Shown here piece after piece: positions 1-7,444 of a stretch of 64,000 bases of DNA. Source of the DNA: Rhizobium sophorae. Lineage in GTDB: Bacteria > Pseudomonadota > Alphaproteobacteria > Rhizobiales > Rhizobiaceae. Location of the stretch: assembly GCF_013087515.1 (NCBI RefSeq), contig NZ_JABFCN010000028.1, forward strand, positions 62,001 through 126,000. Reading direction: 5' to 3'. Below the pieces are notes generated by a model. That model ran no database searches and was not told the origin of the DNA. It saw only the letters and a list, made by a program, of their open reading frames with translations. The first letter of the stretch is position 1. Each line of letters starts with the position of its first letter. The position numbers and the translations under genes were made by a program.

Positions 1-494
1 ACCAGGTGGAGGCGATGACGCTTGCTGATCGCATCCTCATTCTCAACAAGGGCCGGATCGAACAGTTCGACACGCCGAAGGCGATCTATCACCATCCGGC
101 CTCGGTCTTCGTCGCCAAATTCATCGGCGCGCCGCCGATGAACATCCTGCCGGTCATCGGCGACGGCACGGTGCTCAGGCTCGCCGACGGGCAGGTGGTG
201 GCGCAAGCGCGGCTTAACGGCGCCTATCAGCTCGGCATTCGGCCCGAGGATATCCTCATCGGCGACACTGCCAACGGACATGTGGTCACGTCAGCTTTGC
301 GGTTTCGCGAGGATCTCGGCTCGCATGCGATCCTGGCAGTCGAGCTCGGCGGCTCGGTCGTCAGGATCGCCACGCCCTTCGGCGCTGAAATACCGGATCA
401 TAGCCAACTCTTTCTCAATCTCCCTGCCTCCCGCCTGCATCTCTTCGATGCGGAGAGCGGCAAGGCCATGCCAGGCGCATTCGGCGCAAACTAA
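1..494 (+). CDS. ABC transporter ATP-binding protein, CUT1 (UgpC/MalK-like) type, 5' truncated by window edge
   Basis: Only the last ~164 residues are present; the reading frame is open to base 1, so the start lies outside the window. The visible part begins in the H-loop region (QVEAMT), followed by LADRILILNKGRIEQFDTP and a TOBE-type regulatory domain with the typical VAKFIGAPPMNILP linker. This is the tail of a MalK/UgpC-family ATPase that powers uptake of sugars or glycerol-phosphate compounds at the inner membrane. The stop is 11 bases before a glycerophosphodiesterase gene, so both are probably in one operon. The family is certain; the substrate is inferred from the downstream enzymes. 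Confidence 0.93.
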   Translation, partial: QVEAMTLADRILILNKGRIEQFDTPKAIYHHPASVFVAKFIGAPPMNILPVIGDGTVLRLADGQVVAQARLNGAYQLGIRPEDILIGDTANGHVVTSALRFREDLGSHAILAVELGGSVVRIATPFGAEIPDHSQLFLNLPASRLHLFDAESGKAMPGAFGAN

Positions 495-505
495 AGGACA
501 TCCCC

Positions 506-1336
506 ATGAAATATATCGACCACATTGCCGACCCGTCGCGCCCCTGCGCTATCGTCGCCCATCGGGGTGCCTGGCATCAGGCTCCCGAAAACAGCCTTGC
601 CGCGATCGAGAATGCGATTGCCGGCGGCTATGACATCGTCGAGGTGGATATCCGCCAGAGCGCCGATGGCGTGCTGTTCATCCTGCACGACGACACGCTC
701 GAGCGCATGGCCGGCATCGATCGCATCCCCGAGGAGATGACCATCGCCGAGATCACCAGCCTGCGGCTGCGCATGGCCGATGGCGGGCCGGATCAGCCGT
801 TCACGACGCAGACCGTTCCAACGCTGGAACAGGTGCTCGAAACCGTACGCGGCCGCATCTTCGTCGATCTCGACCTGAAGGACCTCGAGATGATGGGCAT
901 CGTCGCGGCCAAGGTCAAAGAGATGAGCATGGCCGACCAGGTCGATCTCAAGGCTCGCGCCGACACGCCGGGGGCGCTGGCCTGGCTCGCCAGGCAGCCC
1001 GGGATCGACGGCATTCCGTTCATGGGCCAGGCGTTCTTCAGGGTCGGGAGCGCCGAAGAGACCGCCAAGGCAGTCATCGCGGCGCGCCCCTTCATGTGCG
1101 AAGCCAAATTCGATGAGCTTGAAACGCTGGCCGGCCAGCACGAACGTCTGCGCAACGCCGGAATCTCGCTCTGGGTCAACACGCTCGATCCGGTCTCCTG
1201 CTGCGGCCTGACCGACAGTGCGGCACTTGAAGATCCCGATGCGATCTGGGGACGGATGATGGCGGCCGGCGTTAGCGTCATCCAGACCGACCAGCCCGCC
1301 GCGCTTAAGGCCTATATCGAGGCGCGCCGGACATGA
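506..1336 (+). CDS. glycerophosphodiester phosphodiesterase family protein
   Basis: The 276-residue protein has the GDPD signature at its N-terminus: HRG (about residue 20), PENSLAAIENA, then VEVDIRQSADGVLFILHDD, which carries the metal-binding Glu/Asp and the second catalytic His. The TIM-barrel fold is expected to hydrolyse glycerophosphodiesters to an alcohol and sn-glycerol-3-phosphate or a related sugar phosphate. No signal peptide is seen, so it acts in the cytoplasm on imported substrate. It sits between an ABC ATPase and an inositol-monophosphatase-like gene, whose start overlaps its stop by 4 bases (ATGA). Within this family agrocinopine-type substrates are also possible. Confidence 0.93.
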   Translation: MKYIDHIADPSRPCAIVAHRGAWHQAPENSLAAIENAIAGGYDIVEVDIRQSADGVLFILHDDTLERMAGIDRIPEEMTIAEITSLRLRMADGGPDQPFTTQTVPTLEQVLETVRGRIFVDLDLKDLEMMGIVAAKVKEMSMADQVDLKARADTPGALAWLARQPGIDGIPFMGQAFFRVGSAEETAKAVIAARPFMCEAKFDELETLAGQHERLRNAGISLWVNTLDPVSCCGLTDSAALEDPDAIWGRMMAAGVSVIQTDQPAALKAYIEARRT

Positions 1337-2166
1337 GGGACGTATCGGACGACATACTCTCCGCCGTGATGGAGGATATGCGCCGGGCGGCGGAGGCGGA
1401 AATCTTGCCCCGCTTCCTCGGCGTCACCGCCGAGGGCATTCGCACCAAGACCGCTCCCGACGATCTGGTGACCGATGCCGATCTCGGCGCCGAGCGGCGG
1501 CTCACCGAAGCGCTGTCGGCGCACTTTCCCGAGGCGCTGCTGGTCGGCGAGGAAGCGGTCTCCGCCGATCCCTCGATTCTGACGCGGCTTGGCGAAGCCG
1601 ATCTCGCCGTCATCATCGATCCTGTCGACGGCACCTGGAATTTCGCTCACGGCCTGCCGCTGTTCGGCATGATCGTGGCGATCGTCTCCGGCGGCGAGAC
1701 GGTTGCCGGGCTGATCCACTATCCCGTGACCGGCGATTTCCTTGCCGCCCGGCTGGGGCAGGGCGCGTGGCACATCGCCCGCGATGGCGCCAGGACCCGG
1801 CTCAGCGTCGCGCCGCCAGGGCCGATCGGGGAAATGCACGGCTTCGTGCCGCTGCATATGTTCCCTGCCGAGGAGCAGCCGGTCTACGCTCGGAGCATGC
1901 TGCACTTTGCCCGCACCACCACATGGCGCTGCTCGGCCTATGAATACCGGGCGGTGGCGACAGGCGCTATGAGCCTTTCGCTCAACGCCGAGCTCAAGCC
2001 CTGGGACCACGCCGCCGGCGTGCTGATCCATCACGAAGCCGGCGGCTACGGGGCATTGCTCAGCGGCGAAGCCTATCGTCCTGCGATGACCGAGGGCCGG
2101 CTGCTGCTGGCGCCGGATGCGGAGAGCTGGGAGGCGATCCGCAGGAGCTTTGTCGAGGGGAGATAG
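1333..2166 (+). CDS. inositol monophosphatase family protein
   Basis: A 277-residue member of the Mg-dependent IMPase/SuhB/FBPase superfamily. It shows GEEAV (first metal ligand), the diagnostic DPVDGTWNF, and the C-terminal WDHAAGVLIHHEAGG. It removes phosphate from a sugar or inositol phosphate in the cytoplasm. Its ATG overlaps the stop of the phosphodiesterase gene by 4 bases, so the two are translationally coupled: the first enzyme would cut a phosphodiester and this one dephosphorylate a product. The natural substrate cannot be read from sequence. A strong hairpin follows about 57 bases downstream and probably ends the operon. Confidence 0.92.
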   Translation: MRDVSDDILSAVMEDMRRAAEAEILPRFLGVTAEGIRTKTAPDDLVTDADLGAERRLTEALSAHFPEALLVGEEAVSADPSILTRLGEADLAVIIDPVDGTWNFAHGLPLFGMIVAIVSGGETVAGLIHYPVTGDFLAARLGQGAWHIARDGARTRLSVAPPGPIGEMHGFVPLHMFPAEEQPVYARSMLHFARTTTWRCSAYEYRAVATGAMSLSLNAELKPWDHAAGVLIHHEAGGYGALLSGEAYRPAMTEGRLLLAPDAESWEAIRRSFVEGR

Positions 2167-2222
2167 CTGTTGCGTTTCGGCATTGCGCCGGCGTGAATTT
2201 TGGCAGAAGCGCAACCCCACCC

Positions 2223-2253
2223 CTCCGTCATTCCTGTGACAGGAATGACGGAG
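2223..2253. terminator. 14-bp-stem hairpin between convergent genes
   Basis: A perfect inverted repeat, CTCCGTCATTCCTG / CAGGAATGACGGAG, with a 3-base loop lies between the phosphatase gene ending at 2166 and the ligase gene ending at 2270. No clear T-run follows, so it may be a dispersed palindromic repeat acting as a bidirectional terminator. The core ATTCCTGTGnCAGGAAT also appears in the compound repeat near 37250-37382. Confidence 0.7.
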
Positions 2254-2269
2254 GAGAGGCGAGCGGCCG

Positions 2270-2893
2270 TCAGGAATTTGCCAAGCGATTTGGGATGAGT
2301 TCCGACTGCATCCAGTGCGTTTCACTCTGAACGTGGTTGTCCCGCACATACTTGCCCATCCGAACTGGCATTTCGGCTTCCAGGAACGCATCAGCGATCC
2401 GAACGACAAACCCCTCCTGCTTCGTCCTATCCAGCGAGGCCGCAGTATCCTCGAACAGGCCGGTTTTGTATGGCCCCCGATACAGAGTCGACACCGGAAC
2501 GATGCTCAGTTCTTCGAATCGAGCCAGAGTCCGATCCCAGGATTGAACTTCGCCGTCGACAATCCAAGCAAAGCCGAGGAAGTATGACGGAAGATCATCA
2601 TAACCAATCGAGTGCCGGGCATAGAGGTTCTCACCCACGATGCGTTCGGCATCTGCCAGCTGCGGGCTGATGCCGGCAGCAAAAGCCTTAAGCCAATCAC
2701 GCGATGAATGGTAACGGCTATCGGGACTACGGGCATGAGACCCGCCCCGATGAATGGTCGTGTTCTCACCATCCATTTTCTCTGTGATGACAAGATCGCC
2801 AATCATCAGCCCGTCAAGCTTCGCCATGACCTTATCGTCGCTTGTCGCTCCGGGCGAAATCGGTAGGTGATAGGTTCGTCCGTATTTCTTCAT
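2270..2893 (-). CDS. minimal RNA ligase (Rnl2-like nucleotidyltransferase domain)
   Basis: A 207-residue protein with the covalent nucleotidyltransferase motifs: KMDGEN (K39, motif I, the AMP-accepting lysine), VGENLYARHSI (motif III region), EGFVVR (about 160, motif IV) and GKYVR (about 181, motif V). It is essentially the catalytic domain alone, much shorter than T4 Rnl2 at about 334 residues. The frame extends upstream to a TTG at 2995, but ATG 2893 was chosen because the ligase domain begins right after it; the start is not settled by a good ribosome site. It is divergent from a PPP-type phosphatase gene, a pairing that suggests RNA end repair. The family is clear; the role is inferred. 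Confidence 0.82.
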   Translation of the reverse strand: MKKYGRTYHLPISPGATSDDKVMAKLDGLMIGDLVITEKMDGENTTIHRGGSHARSPDSRYHSSRDWLKAFAAGISPQLADAERIVGENLYARHSIGYDDLPSYFLGFAWIVDGEVQSWDRTLARFEELSIVPVSTLYRGPYKTGLFEDTAASLDRTKQEGFVVRIADAFLEAEMPVRMGKYVRDNHVQSETHWMQSELIPNRLANS

Positions 2894-3173
2894 GGTGATG
2901 AAGACATAGCCGTTGGCGACCGCACAATGCAAGGTCGCACCCGTCTGCGGATCGGCATCTTCGATGGTTGGTGCGATGATCATATCCGAATTCAAGCGGA
3001 AGGAGAGCTATGGCCATAAATGCTGGAGAACGAGTCGGTTTTTGCGATGGCAGCGGGCTTCCGTTTGCTATCATGCGGCAGACGGCGAGCGGCGTGAGCC
3101 TCCGCACAAAGTCCTGGCGCGTCTTCTCATCCTTGGCTGCGGGCCGTCGCATTGCAACCGAGAAGCTTGAAAC

Positions 3174-3833
3174 ATGCCCTACACGTTCGCCATAGGTGAT
3201 ATCCACGGCTGTATCGATCCGCTGAACAGGATGATCGATCGGATCGAGGCTTATGCGTCTGAAGGGACCGTCGTCTTCGTTGGCGACTATATTGATCGCG
3301 GGCCTGACAGCAAAAGCGTCCTCGACCGGATCATCGCCGGTCCATCGGAGTCGTGGAGATGGATTTGCCTGAAAGGCAATCATGAGGACATGATGGTCGC
3401 TGCTTATGCCGACCGCGACAGCAGAGACGTATGGATCAGCAACGGCGGGCTTGAAACCGAAATGTCCTATGACGGCAGGGTTCTTCCTCAGCATTTGCAA
3501 TGGGTCGCCGATCGTCCCCTCATGCATGTTGATCGGTATCGCATCTTTGTCCATGCCGGCGTTGTTCCGGAATTTCCGCTGGAACGGCAGACCAAGCGCG
3601 ATCTTCTCTGGCTACGGTTCCCTCCCGGTGAGTCCAGCAATTATTGGGGCAAGCACCTGGTCCACGGCCATACACCGTCGCTGTCCAACCCGGTGACGAC
3701 AGGAAACCGCACCAACATCGATGGCGGCTGCGTCTTCGGCGGCAAGCTTTCCTGTGCGGTCTTCGACGATGATGTTGCCGGCGGGCCGATCGACTTTATA
3801 GACGTGAGGGCACGAACTTGGTCGCTTTGGTAA
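3174..3833 (+). CDS. PPP-family metallophosphatase (calcineurin-like)
   Basis: The 219-residue protein carries the full PPP metal-binding set: GDIHG (8-12), GDYIDRG (37-43), GNHE (68-71), HAGV (127-130) and HGHTP (164-168). Bacterial members include Ser/Thr phosphatases, diadenosine tetraphosphatases and RNA 2',3'-cyclic phosphodiesterases; the sequence alone does not choose between them. No signal peptide or membrane segment. It is transcribed away from the small RNA ligase gene, with about 280 bases between them. Its 3' end faces the gene ending at 3935 across a strong hairpin. Confidence 0.9.
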   Translation: MPYTFAIGDIHGCIDPLNRMIDRIEAYASEGTVVFVGDYIDRGPDSKSVLDRIIAGPSESWRWICLKGNHEDMMVAAYADRDSRDVWISNGGLETEMSYDGRVLPQHLQWVADRPLMHVDRYRIFVHAGVVPEFPLERQTKRDLLWLRFPPGESSNYWGKHLVHGHTPSLSNPVTTGNRTNIDGGCVFGGKLSCAVFDDDVAGGPIDFIDVRARTWSLW

Positions 3834-3876
3834 TGGGTAAGGCCGGACTCGGTTAAGCGGGAGTGCGACTCGCTCC

Positions 3877-3901
3877 CTCTTCTCCCCGCTGGGGAGAAGA
3901 G
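3877..3901. terminator. REP-like hairpin CTCTTCTCCCC/GGGGAGAAGAG
   Basis: A perfect 11-bp stem with a GCT loop lies between two convergent genes (ends at 3833 and 3935). A near copy is at 19549-19573, also next to gene 3' ends, so this is a dispersed rhizobial palindrome that probably serves as a bidirectional terminator. Confidence 0.7.
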
Positions 3902-3934
3902 ATACCGGCGCCGTCGCGGCGCGTGATCGGTGGG

Positions 3935-4285
3935 TTATGCCCGCCAGCCGGCGGCGAGCCGTAGCCAGGGCGCCAGGTGGAAGCCGCTCATCAGCAGGTA
4001 CATCGGCACCATCCCGCCGATCGGAAAGGTCTCCGGCGTCGTCATACAGATCATGTCGGCGCTGCCGGTCGCGGCTGTCAGCAGTGCCATGATCACGAAT
4101 GTCGGGGCTGCGGCGAGCGACAGCCAATCGGCGGCGTGGGCGGCGATCCGGCTGCCCGGGCTCGCCATGCCACTGCTCGGCTTAGCAGCTGATGCGTCTG
4201 CTGAGGCGGCCAGCGAGAGCCATTCGGCGGCGTTGAGAGCGACGTTGCCGTCGCCTCGCTCTGGAGTGTGGGCGGAGAGCAGCAT
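3935..4285 (-). CDS. small predicted membrane protein downstream of DUF899 gene
   Basis: A 116-residue protein of unrecognised family. ATG 4285 is preceded by AAGGAG, which overlaps the end of the upstream DUF899 gene (stop at 4291-4293), so the two are coupled. A polar N-terminus is followed by two probable membrane segments (TFVIMALLTAATG, about 62-80, and VPMYLLMSGFHLAPWL, about 93-110). A motif recurs in the N-terminal half: AAEWLSLAAS near residue 19 and AADWLSLAAA near residue 51, perhaps a short duplication. A function cannot be assigned; co-transcription with DUF899 is likely. Confidence 0.72.
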   Translation of the reverse strand: MLLSAHTPERGDGNVALNAAEWLSLAASADASAAKPSSGMASPGSRIAAHAADWLSLAAAPTFVIMALLTAATGSADMICMTTPETFPIGGMVPMYLLMSGFHLAPWLRLAAGWRA

Positions 4286-4290
4286 CGGCG

Positions 4291-5088
4291 TCACTCCTTG
4301 CCGTACCGGTCGTGGTGGCGCCACCAGATGCCGGTTTCGTTGCGGCCCTTGGGTGCGCGGTCGAGCCATTGGTACATGCCCCAGAGCCCGTCCAGCCCGC
4401 GCGCATAGCTGGAATAGCTGTGGTAGACGGCGCCGTCGATGAACTCGAAGGCGCTGACACCCGGACGGTCGCGCGTATAGGTGGAAATGTCGGTGCCGGT
4501 CATGGCGGCGATCTGAGCGATCGGGGCTTCGCTGTCGCGGGGCTGCCACTCCTGGACAGTCCTGCCTGGGAGCGGTTCGGGAGCGGGCGGTTCGCGGCGG
4601 TAATTATAGTCTACCTCGCCCTGGTGCTGCTGCTCGGCAGAGAACCAGACGCTGAAATCGCCGTTGAAGTCGCTGCCGAAGGAGGAGGCCCAGGGAAAGC
4701 TCCAGTCCATCCGCCGCTTGAACGCTTCGAGCTTTGCGAGCGGCGCGCGCGAGACCGCCCAAAAGGCGACATCGTGGTTTTCGAGGTGAACGAAGAAGCC
4801 GTTGAAGCCATCGGCGATCGACGAGCAGGAGGGGCATCCCGCGGTATAATCCGGCCCGAACATGAAGTGATAGACGAGAAGCTGCGAGCGGCCGCCGAAG
4901 AGATCCTTCAGCGAGGCGTTGCCACCGTCAGTGTCGAAGCGATATTGCTTGTCGATCCTGACACGCGGCAATTGCTGGCGCTTGATCGCCAGCGCGTCGC
5001 TCTGCCTGGTCAGCGCCTTCTCCTCTTCGAGCAGATCGAGGCGAGCCGCCAGCCATTGCTGGCGTGTTGCGTTCAGCTGTGCCGTCAT
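4291..5088 (-). CDS. DUF899 family (thioredoxin-like) protein
   Basis: The 265-residue protein matches the DUF899 pattern: an N-terminal helical stretch (ARLDLLEEEKALTRQSDAL), then FGGRSQLLVYHFMFGPDY followed by GCPSCSS, whose CPSC motif sits where a thioredoxin-fold active site would be, and the WRHHDRY end. Members are predicted cytoplasmic thioredoxin-fold oxidoreductases; their reactions are largely unknown. It is the first gene of a two-gene unit with the small membrane protein and is divergent from a winged-helix regulator (120-base gap) that may control it. Confidence 0.88.
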   Translation of the reverse strand: MTAQLNATRQQWLAARLDLLEEEKALTRQSDALAIKRQQLPRVRIDKQYRFDTDGGNASLKDLFGGRSQLLVYHFMFGPDYTAGCPSCSSIADGFNGFFVHLENHDVAFWAVSRAPLAKLEAFKRRMDWSFPWASSFGSDFNGDFSVWFSAEQQHQGEVDYNYRREPPAPEPLPGRTVQEWQPRDSEAPIAQIAAMTGTDISTYTRDRPGVSAFEFIDGAVYHSYSSYARGLDGLWGMYQWLDRAPKGRNETGIWWRHHDRYGKE

Positions 5089-5207
5089 GGGTCTTCTCCT
5101 TTGCCTGTTTCTCGTCGTAGCATCCGGCGCTGGCTTGCTTGCCGGTCGACGACAAATCTAAGGCCGGGTGGGGAAATGGTGGGAGTGACAAGTGTGACGG
5201 GATTTGA

Positions 5208-6428
5208 ATGGACTCGCTGATCACGGCGGCGGCGCGAGCGCTGGCAACAGGCGATGCGCTCGGCGCGCTGAAGCGGGTGGCGCTGCGCGACGATGCGCCC
5301 GCGCTGGCGCTGCGTGGCATTGCGATGGCGCAGCTCGGCGATCTCATCCGTGGCAAGGCGCTGTTGAAGAGTGCGGCGCGTGCTTTCGGCCCGCGGGAGG
5401 CGATGGCGCGAGCGCGCTGCGTGGTCGCCGAGGCCGAGATCGCGCTGGTCTCGCGCGATCTCACCTGGCCGCCCAAGGCGCTGGAGGCGGCGCGCAAGGT
5501 GCTCGAAGCGCATGGCGACAGGGTCAATGCCGCCCATGCCAGGAATGTCGAGCTTCGCCGGCTGGTGCTGATCGGCCGGCTCGACGAGGCCGAGCGGGCG
5601 CTGGAAACGCTCGATCCGACGCCGCTGCCGCCGGCGGCAAGGGCTGCTCATGAGCTGGTGGTCGCGGGCATCGCGATCCGGCGCCTGCAGACGAAAGCGG
5701 CGCACGAGGCTCTCGACCGGGCGAGGCGGGCTGCACGCGAGGCCGGTATGCCGGTATTGACGGCGGAGGTGGAAAATGCAGCCCGCGTGCTCAGCGCGCC
5801 GGTGGCGCGGTTGATCTCGCGCTGGCGGGAAAGCCCGCTTCTGCTCGGGGAGGTGGAAGAGTTGCTCGGTTCGGGCACGCTCGTCGTCGATGCCTGCCGG
5901 CATGTCGTGCGCGACGATCAGCTCTCGGTGTCGCTGGCAACGCGGCCGGTGCTCTTCACGCTCGCCCGGACGCTTGCCGAAGCTTGGCCGGCGGATGTGG
6001 CACGCGGCACACTCATCGCGCGCGCTTTCCGCGGCAAACATGCCGATGAATCGCATCGTGCTCGGCTGCGCGTCGAGATCGGCCGGCTGCGTGCCGAACT
6101 GCGGGCGCTCGCCGAGGTCGCGGCGACGAAACGCGGCTTTGCACTCTCGCCGCGCCGTGCCGGAGGGACCGCCGTGCTGGCGCCGCTGGTCGAAGGCCAG
6201 CATGGCGCGGTGCTCGCCTTTCTCGCCGACGGCGAGGCGTGGTCGAGTTCGGCGCTGGCGATCGCGCTCGGTGCCAGCCCGCGCACCGTACAGCGGGCGC
6301 TGGATTCGCTTGCCGGGGAGGGCAAGGTGCAATCCTTCGGGCGCGGGCGGGCGCGGCGCTGGATGAGTCCGCCGCTACCAGGTTTCCCGACGATCTTGTT
6401 ACTCCCGGGACCTTTGCCAAGCGACTAG
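5208..6428 (+). CDS. winged-helix transcriptional regulator with helical repeat N-terminal region
   Basis: A 406-residue, Ala/Arg/Leu-rich protein. Residues about 1-230 are helical and repetitive (ALALRGIAMAQLGDLIRGKALL, ARAAHELVVAGIAIRRL), resembling TPR-type packing. Residues about 325-385 form a winged-helix/HTH segment (SSSALAIALGASPRTVQRALDSLAGEGKVQSFGRGRARRW). This layout fits a DNA-binding regulator with a protein-interaction or ligand-sensing front. It is divergent from the DUF899 operon, which is the obvious target. The start ATG 5208 has only a weak GGGA upstream. No close named relative is recognised. Confidence 0.78.
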   Translation: MDSLITAAARALATGDALGALKRVALRDDAPALALRGIAMAQLGDLIRGKALLKSAARAFGPREAMARARCVVAEAEIALVSRDLTWPPKALEAARKVLEAHGDRVNAAHARNVELRRLVLIGRLDEAERALETLDPTPLPPAARAAHELVVAGIAIRRLQTKAAHEALDRARRAAREAGMPVLTAEVENAARVLSAPVARLISRWRESPLLLGEVEELLGSGTLVVDACRHVVRDDQLSVSLATRPVLFTLARTLAEAWPADVARGTLIARAFRGKHADESHRARLRVEIGRLRAELRALAEVAATKRGFALSPRRAGGTAVLAPLVEGQHGAVLAFLADGEAWSSSALAIALGASPRTVQRALDSLAGEGKVQSFGRGRARRWMSPPLPGFPTILLLPGPLPSD

Positions 6429-6473
6429 TATGGCCTGACTGATGAAGATGGCCCTGGTCAACGGGCAAACAGG

Positions 6474-7115
6474 ATGGAAGAGATGAAAAAATCGGCTGCG
6501 ACGATTATCCGTGAATATGGACCCTTTCCCGGTGCAGAGCGCGTCAACGGCGTCACCTTCGATGGTGAGCATGTCTGGTTCGCCTCCGGCGACAGGCTGA
6601 ACGCGCTCGATCCCGCAAGCGGTGAGGTGGTGCGCTCGATCGAGGTTGCGTCCCATGCCGGTACGGCTTTCGATGGCGAGTTCCTCTATCAGATCGCCGA
6701 GGATGTCATTCACAAGATCGACCCGAAGTCCGGTCGTATCCTTTCCACCATCCCGGCGCCTGGCAATGGTGGCGATTCCGGCCTTGCCTGGGCCGAAGGC
6801 TCGCTCTGGGTCGGCCAGCACCGCGGCCGCAGGATCCATCAGATCGACCCTGGGACCGGCAAGATCCTGCGCACGATCGAATCAAACCGCGTCGTGACAG
6901 GCGTCACCTGGGTCGACGGCCAGCTTTGGCACGGAACCTGGGAGGGCGATGACAGCGACGTCAGACGCATCGACCCCGAAACCGGCGAGGTGCTGGAGCG
7001 GCTGGAGATGCCCGAAGGCACCGGCGTCTCCGGCCTCGAATCCGACGGCGCCGACTGCTTCTTCTGCGGTGGCGGCGCCAGCGGTAAGGTCCGCGCGATC
7101 AGCCGGCCGAAGTGA
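6474..7115 (+). CDS. beta-propeller protein (Vgb / PQQ-like or glutamine-cyclotransferase-like)
   Basis: The 213-residue protein is built of four to five repeats of a propeller-blade pattern, each with a W/Y-x-(S/A/G) strand followed by a LDP/IDP-x-(S/T)G turn: NALDPASGEVV, HKIDPKSGRIL, HQIDPGTGKIL, RRIDPETGEVL. There is no signal peptide, so it is probably cytosolic. Such proteins include Vgb-type lyases and glutaminyl cyclases, but diagnostic catalytic residues cannot be confirmed here. ATG 6474 and ATG 6483 are both possible starts. It stands alone between the regulator and a gene-poor stretch. Confidence 0.75.
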   Translation: MEEMKKSAATIIREYGPFPGAERVNGVTFDGEHVWFASGDRLNALDPASGEVVRSIEVASHAGTAFDGEFLYQIAEDVIHKIDPKSGRILSTIPAPGNGGDSGLAWAEGSLWVGQHRGRRIHQIDPGTGKILRTIESNRVVTGVTWVDGQLWHGTWEGDDSDVRRIDPETGEVLERLEMPEGTGVSGLESDGADCFFCGGGASGKVRAISRPK

Positions 7116-7444
7116 GGCCCGGTCCCGCAAAGCGGGAGTGATCGATCCAGTGGATCGGCCGAACGCCCTGAGCTATGCGAAGGGCTGGGAGAGGCAAGGA
7201 TGGAAGGCGAGTTGTCGATGCGGCGTGGGCGGGGACGGCCAGCCGCATCTAGGAAAGCAAAGTGCTGCGATGTTTCGGCTACCGTCAGTCGGGTGGCCCA
7301 TCCACGGCTTTGCCTTATGGCCATTTTTAGCGCCCGAGACCGTCATGATTTCTTAACACTCGTCAATTTTAATCGCGGTTTAGTTGCCGATTCGATAAAA
7401 TCTATTTTAAATCAATCTTTAAGAGCATTTTATGGGGCGACATC
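7116..7444. other. intergenic region upstream of autotransporter
   Basis: A 329-base gap without a convincing gene. Just after the propeller gene are two short hairpins (TCCCGCAAAGCGGGA and CGATCCAGTGGATCG) that could end transcription. The last ~100 bases are AT-rich (around ATAAAATCTATTTTAAATC), unlike the surrounding DNA, and probably hold the autotransporter promoter. Confidence 0.5.

Noticed and set aside
3010..3195. 61-codon plus-strand frame with GGAGAG before its ATG
   Set aside because: It overlaps the start of the phosphatase gene out of frame and has no family-like pattern; the ribosome-site likeness is probably chance.
5085..6332. 415-codon minus-strand open frame
   Set aside because: Antisense of the winged-helix regulator; composition is Arg/Gln/His-rich as is usual for such shadows.
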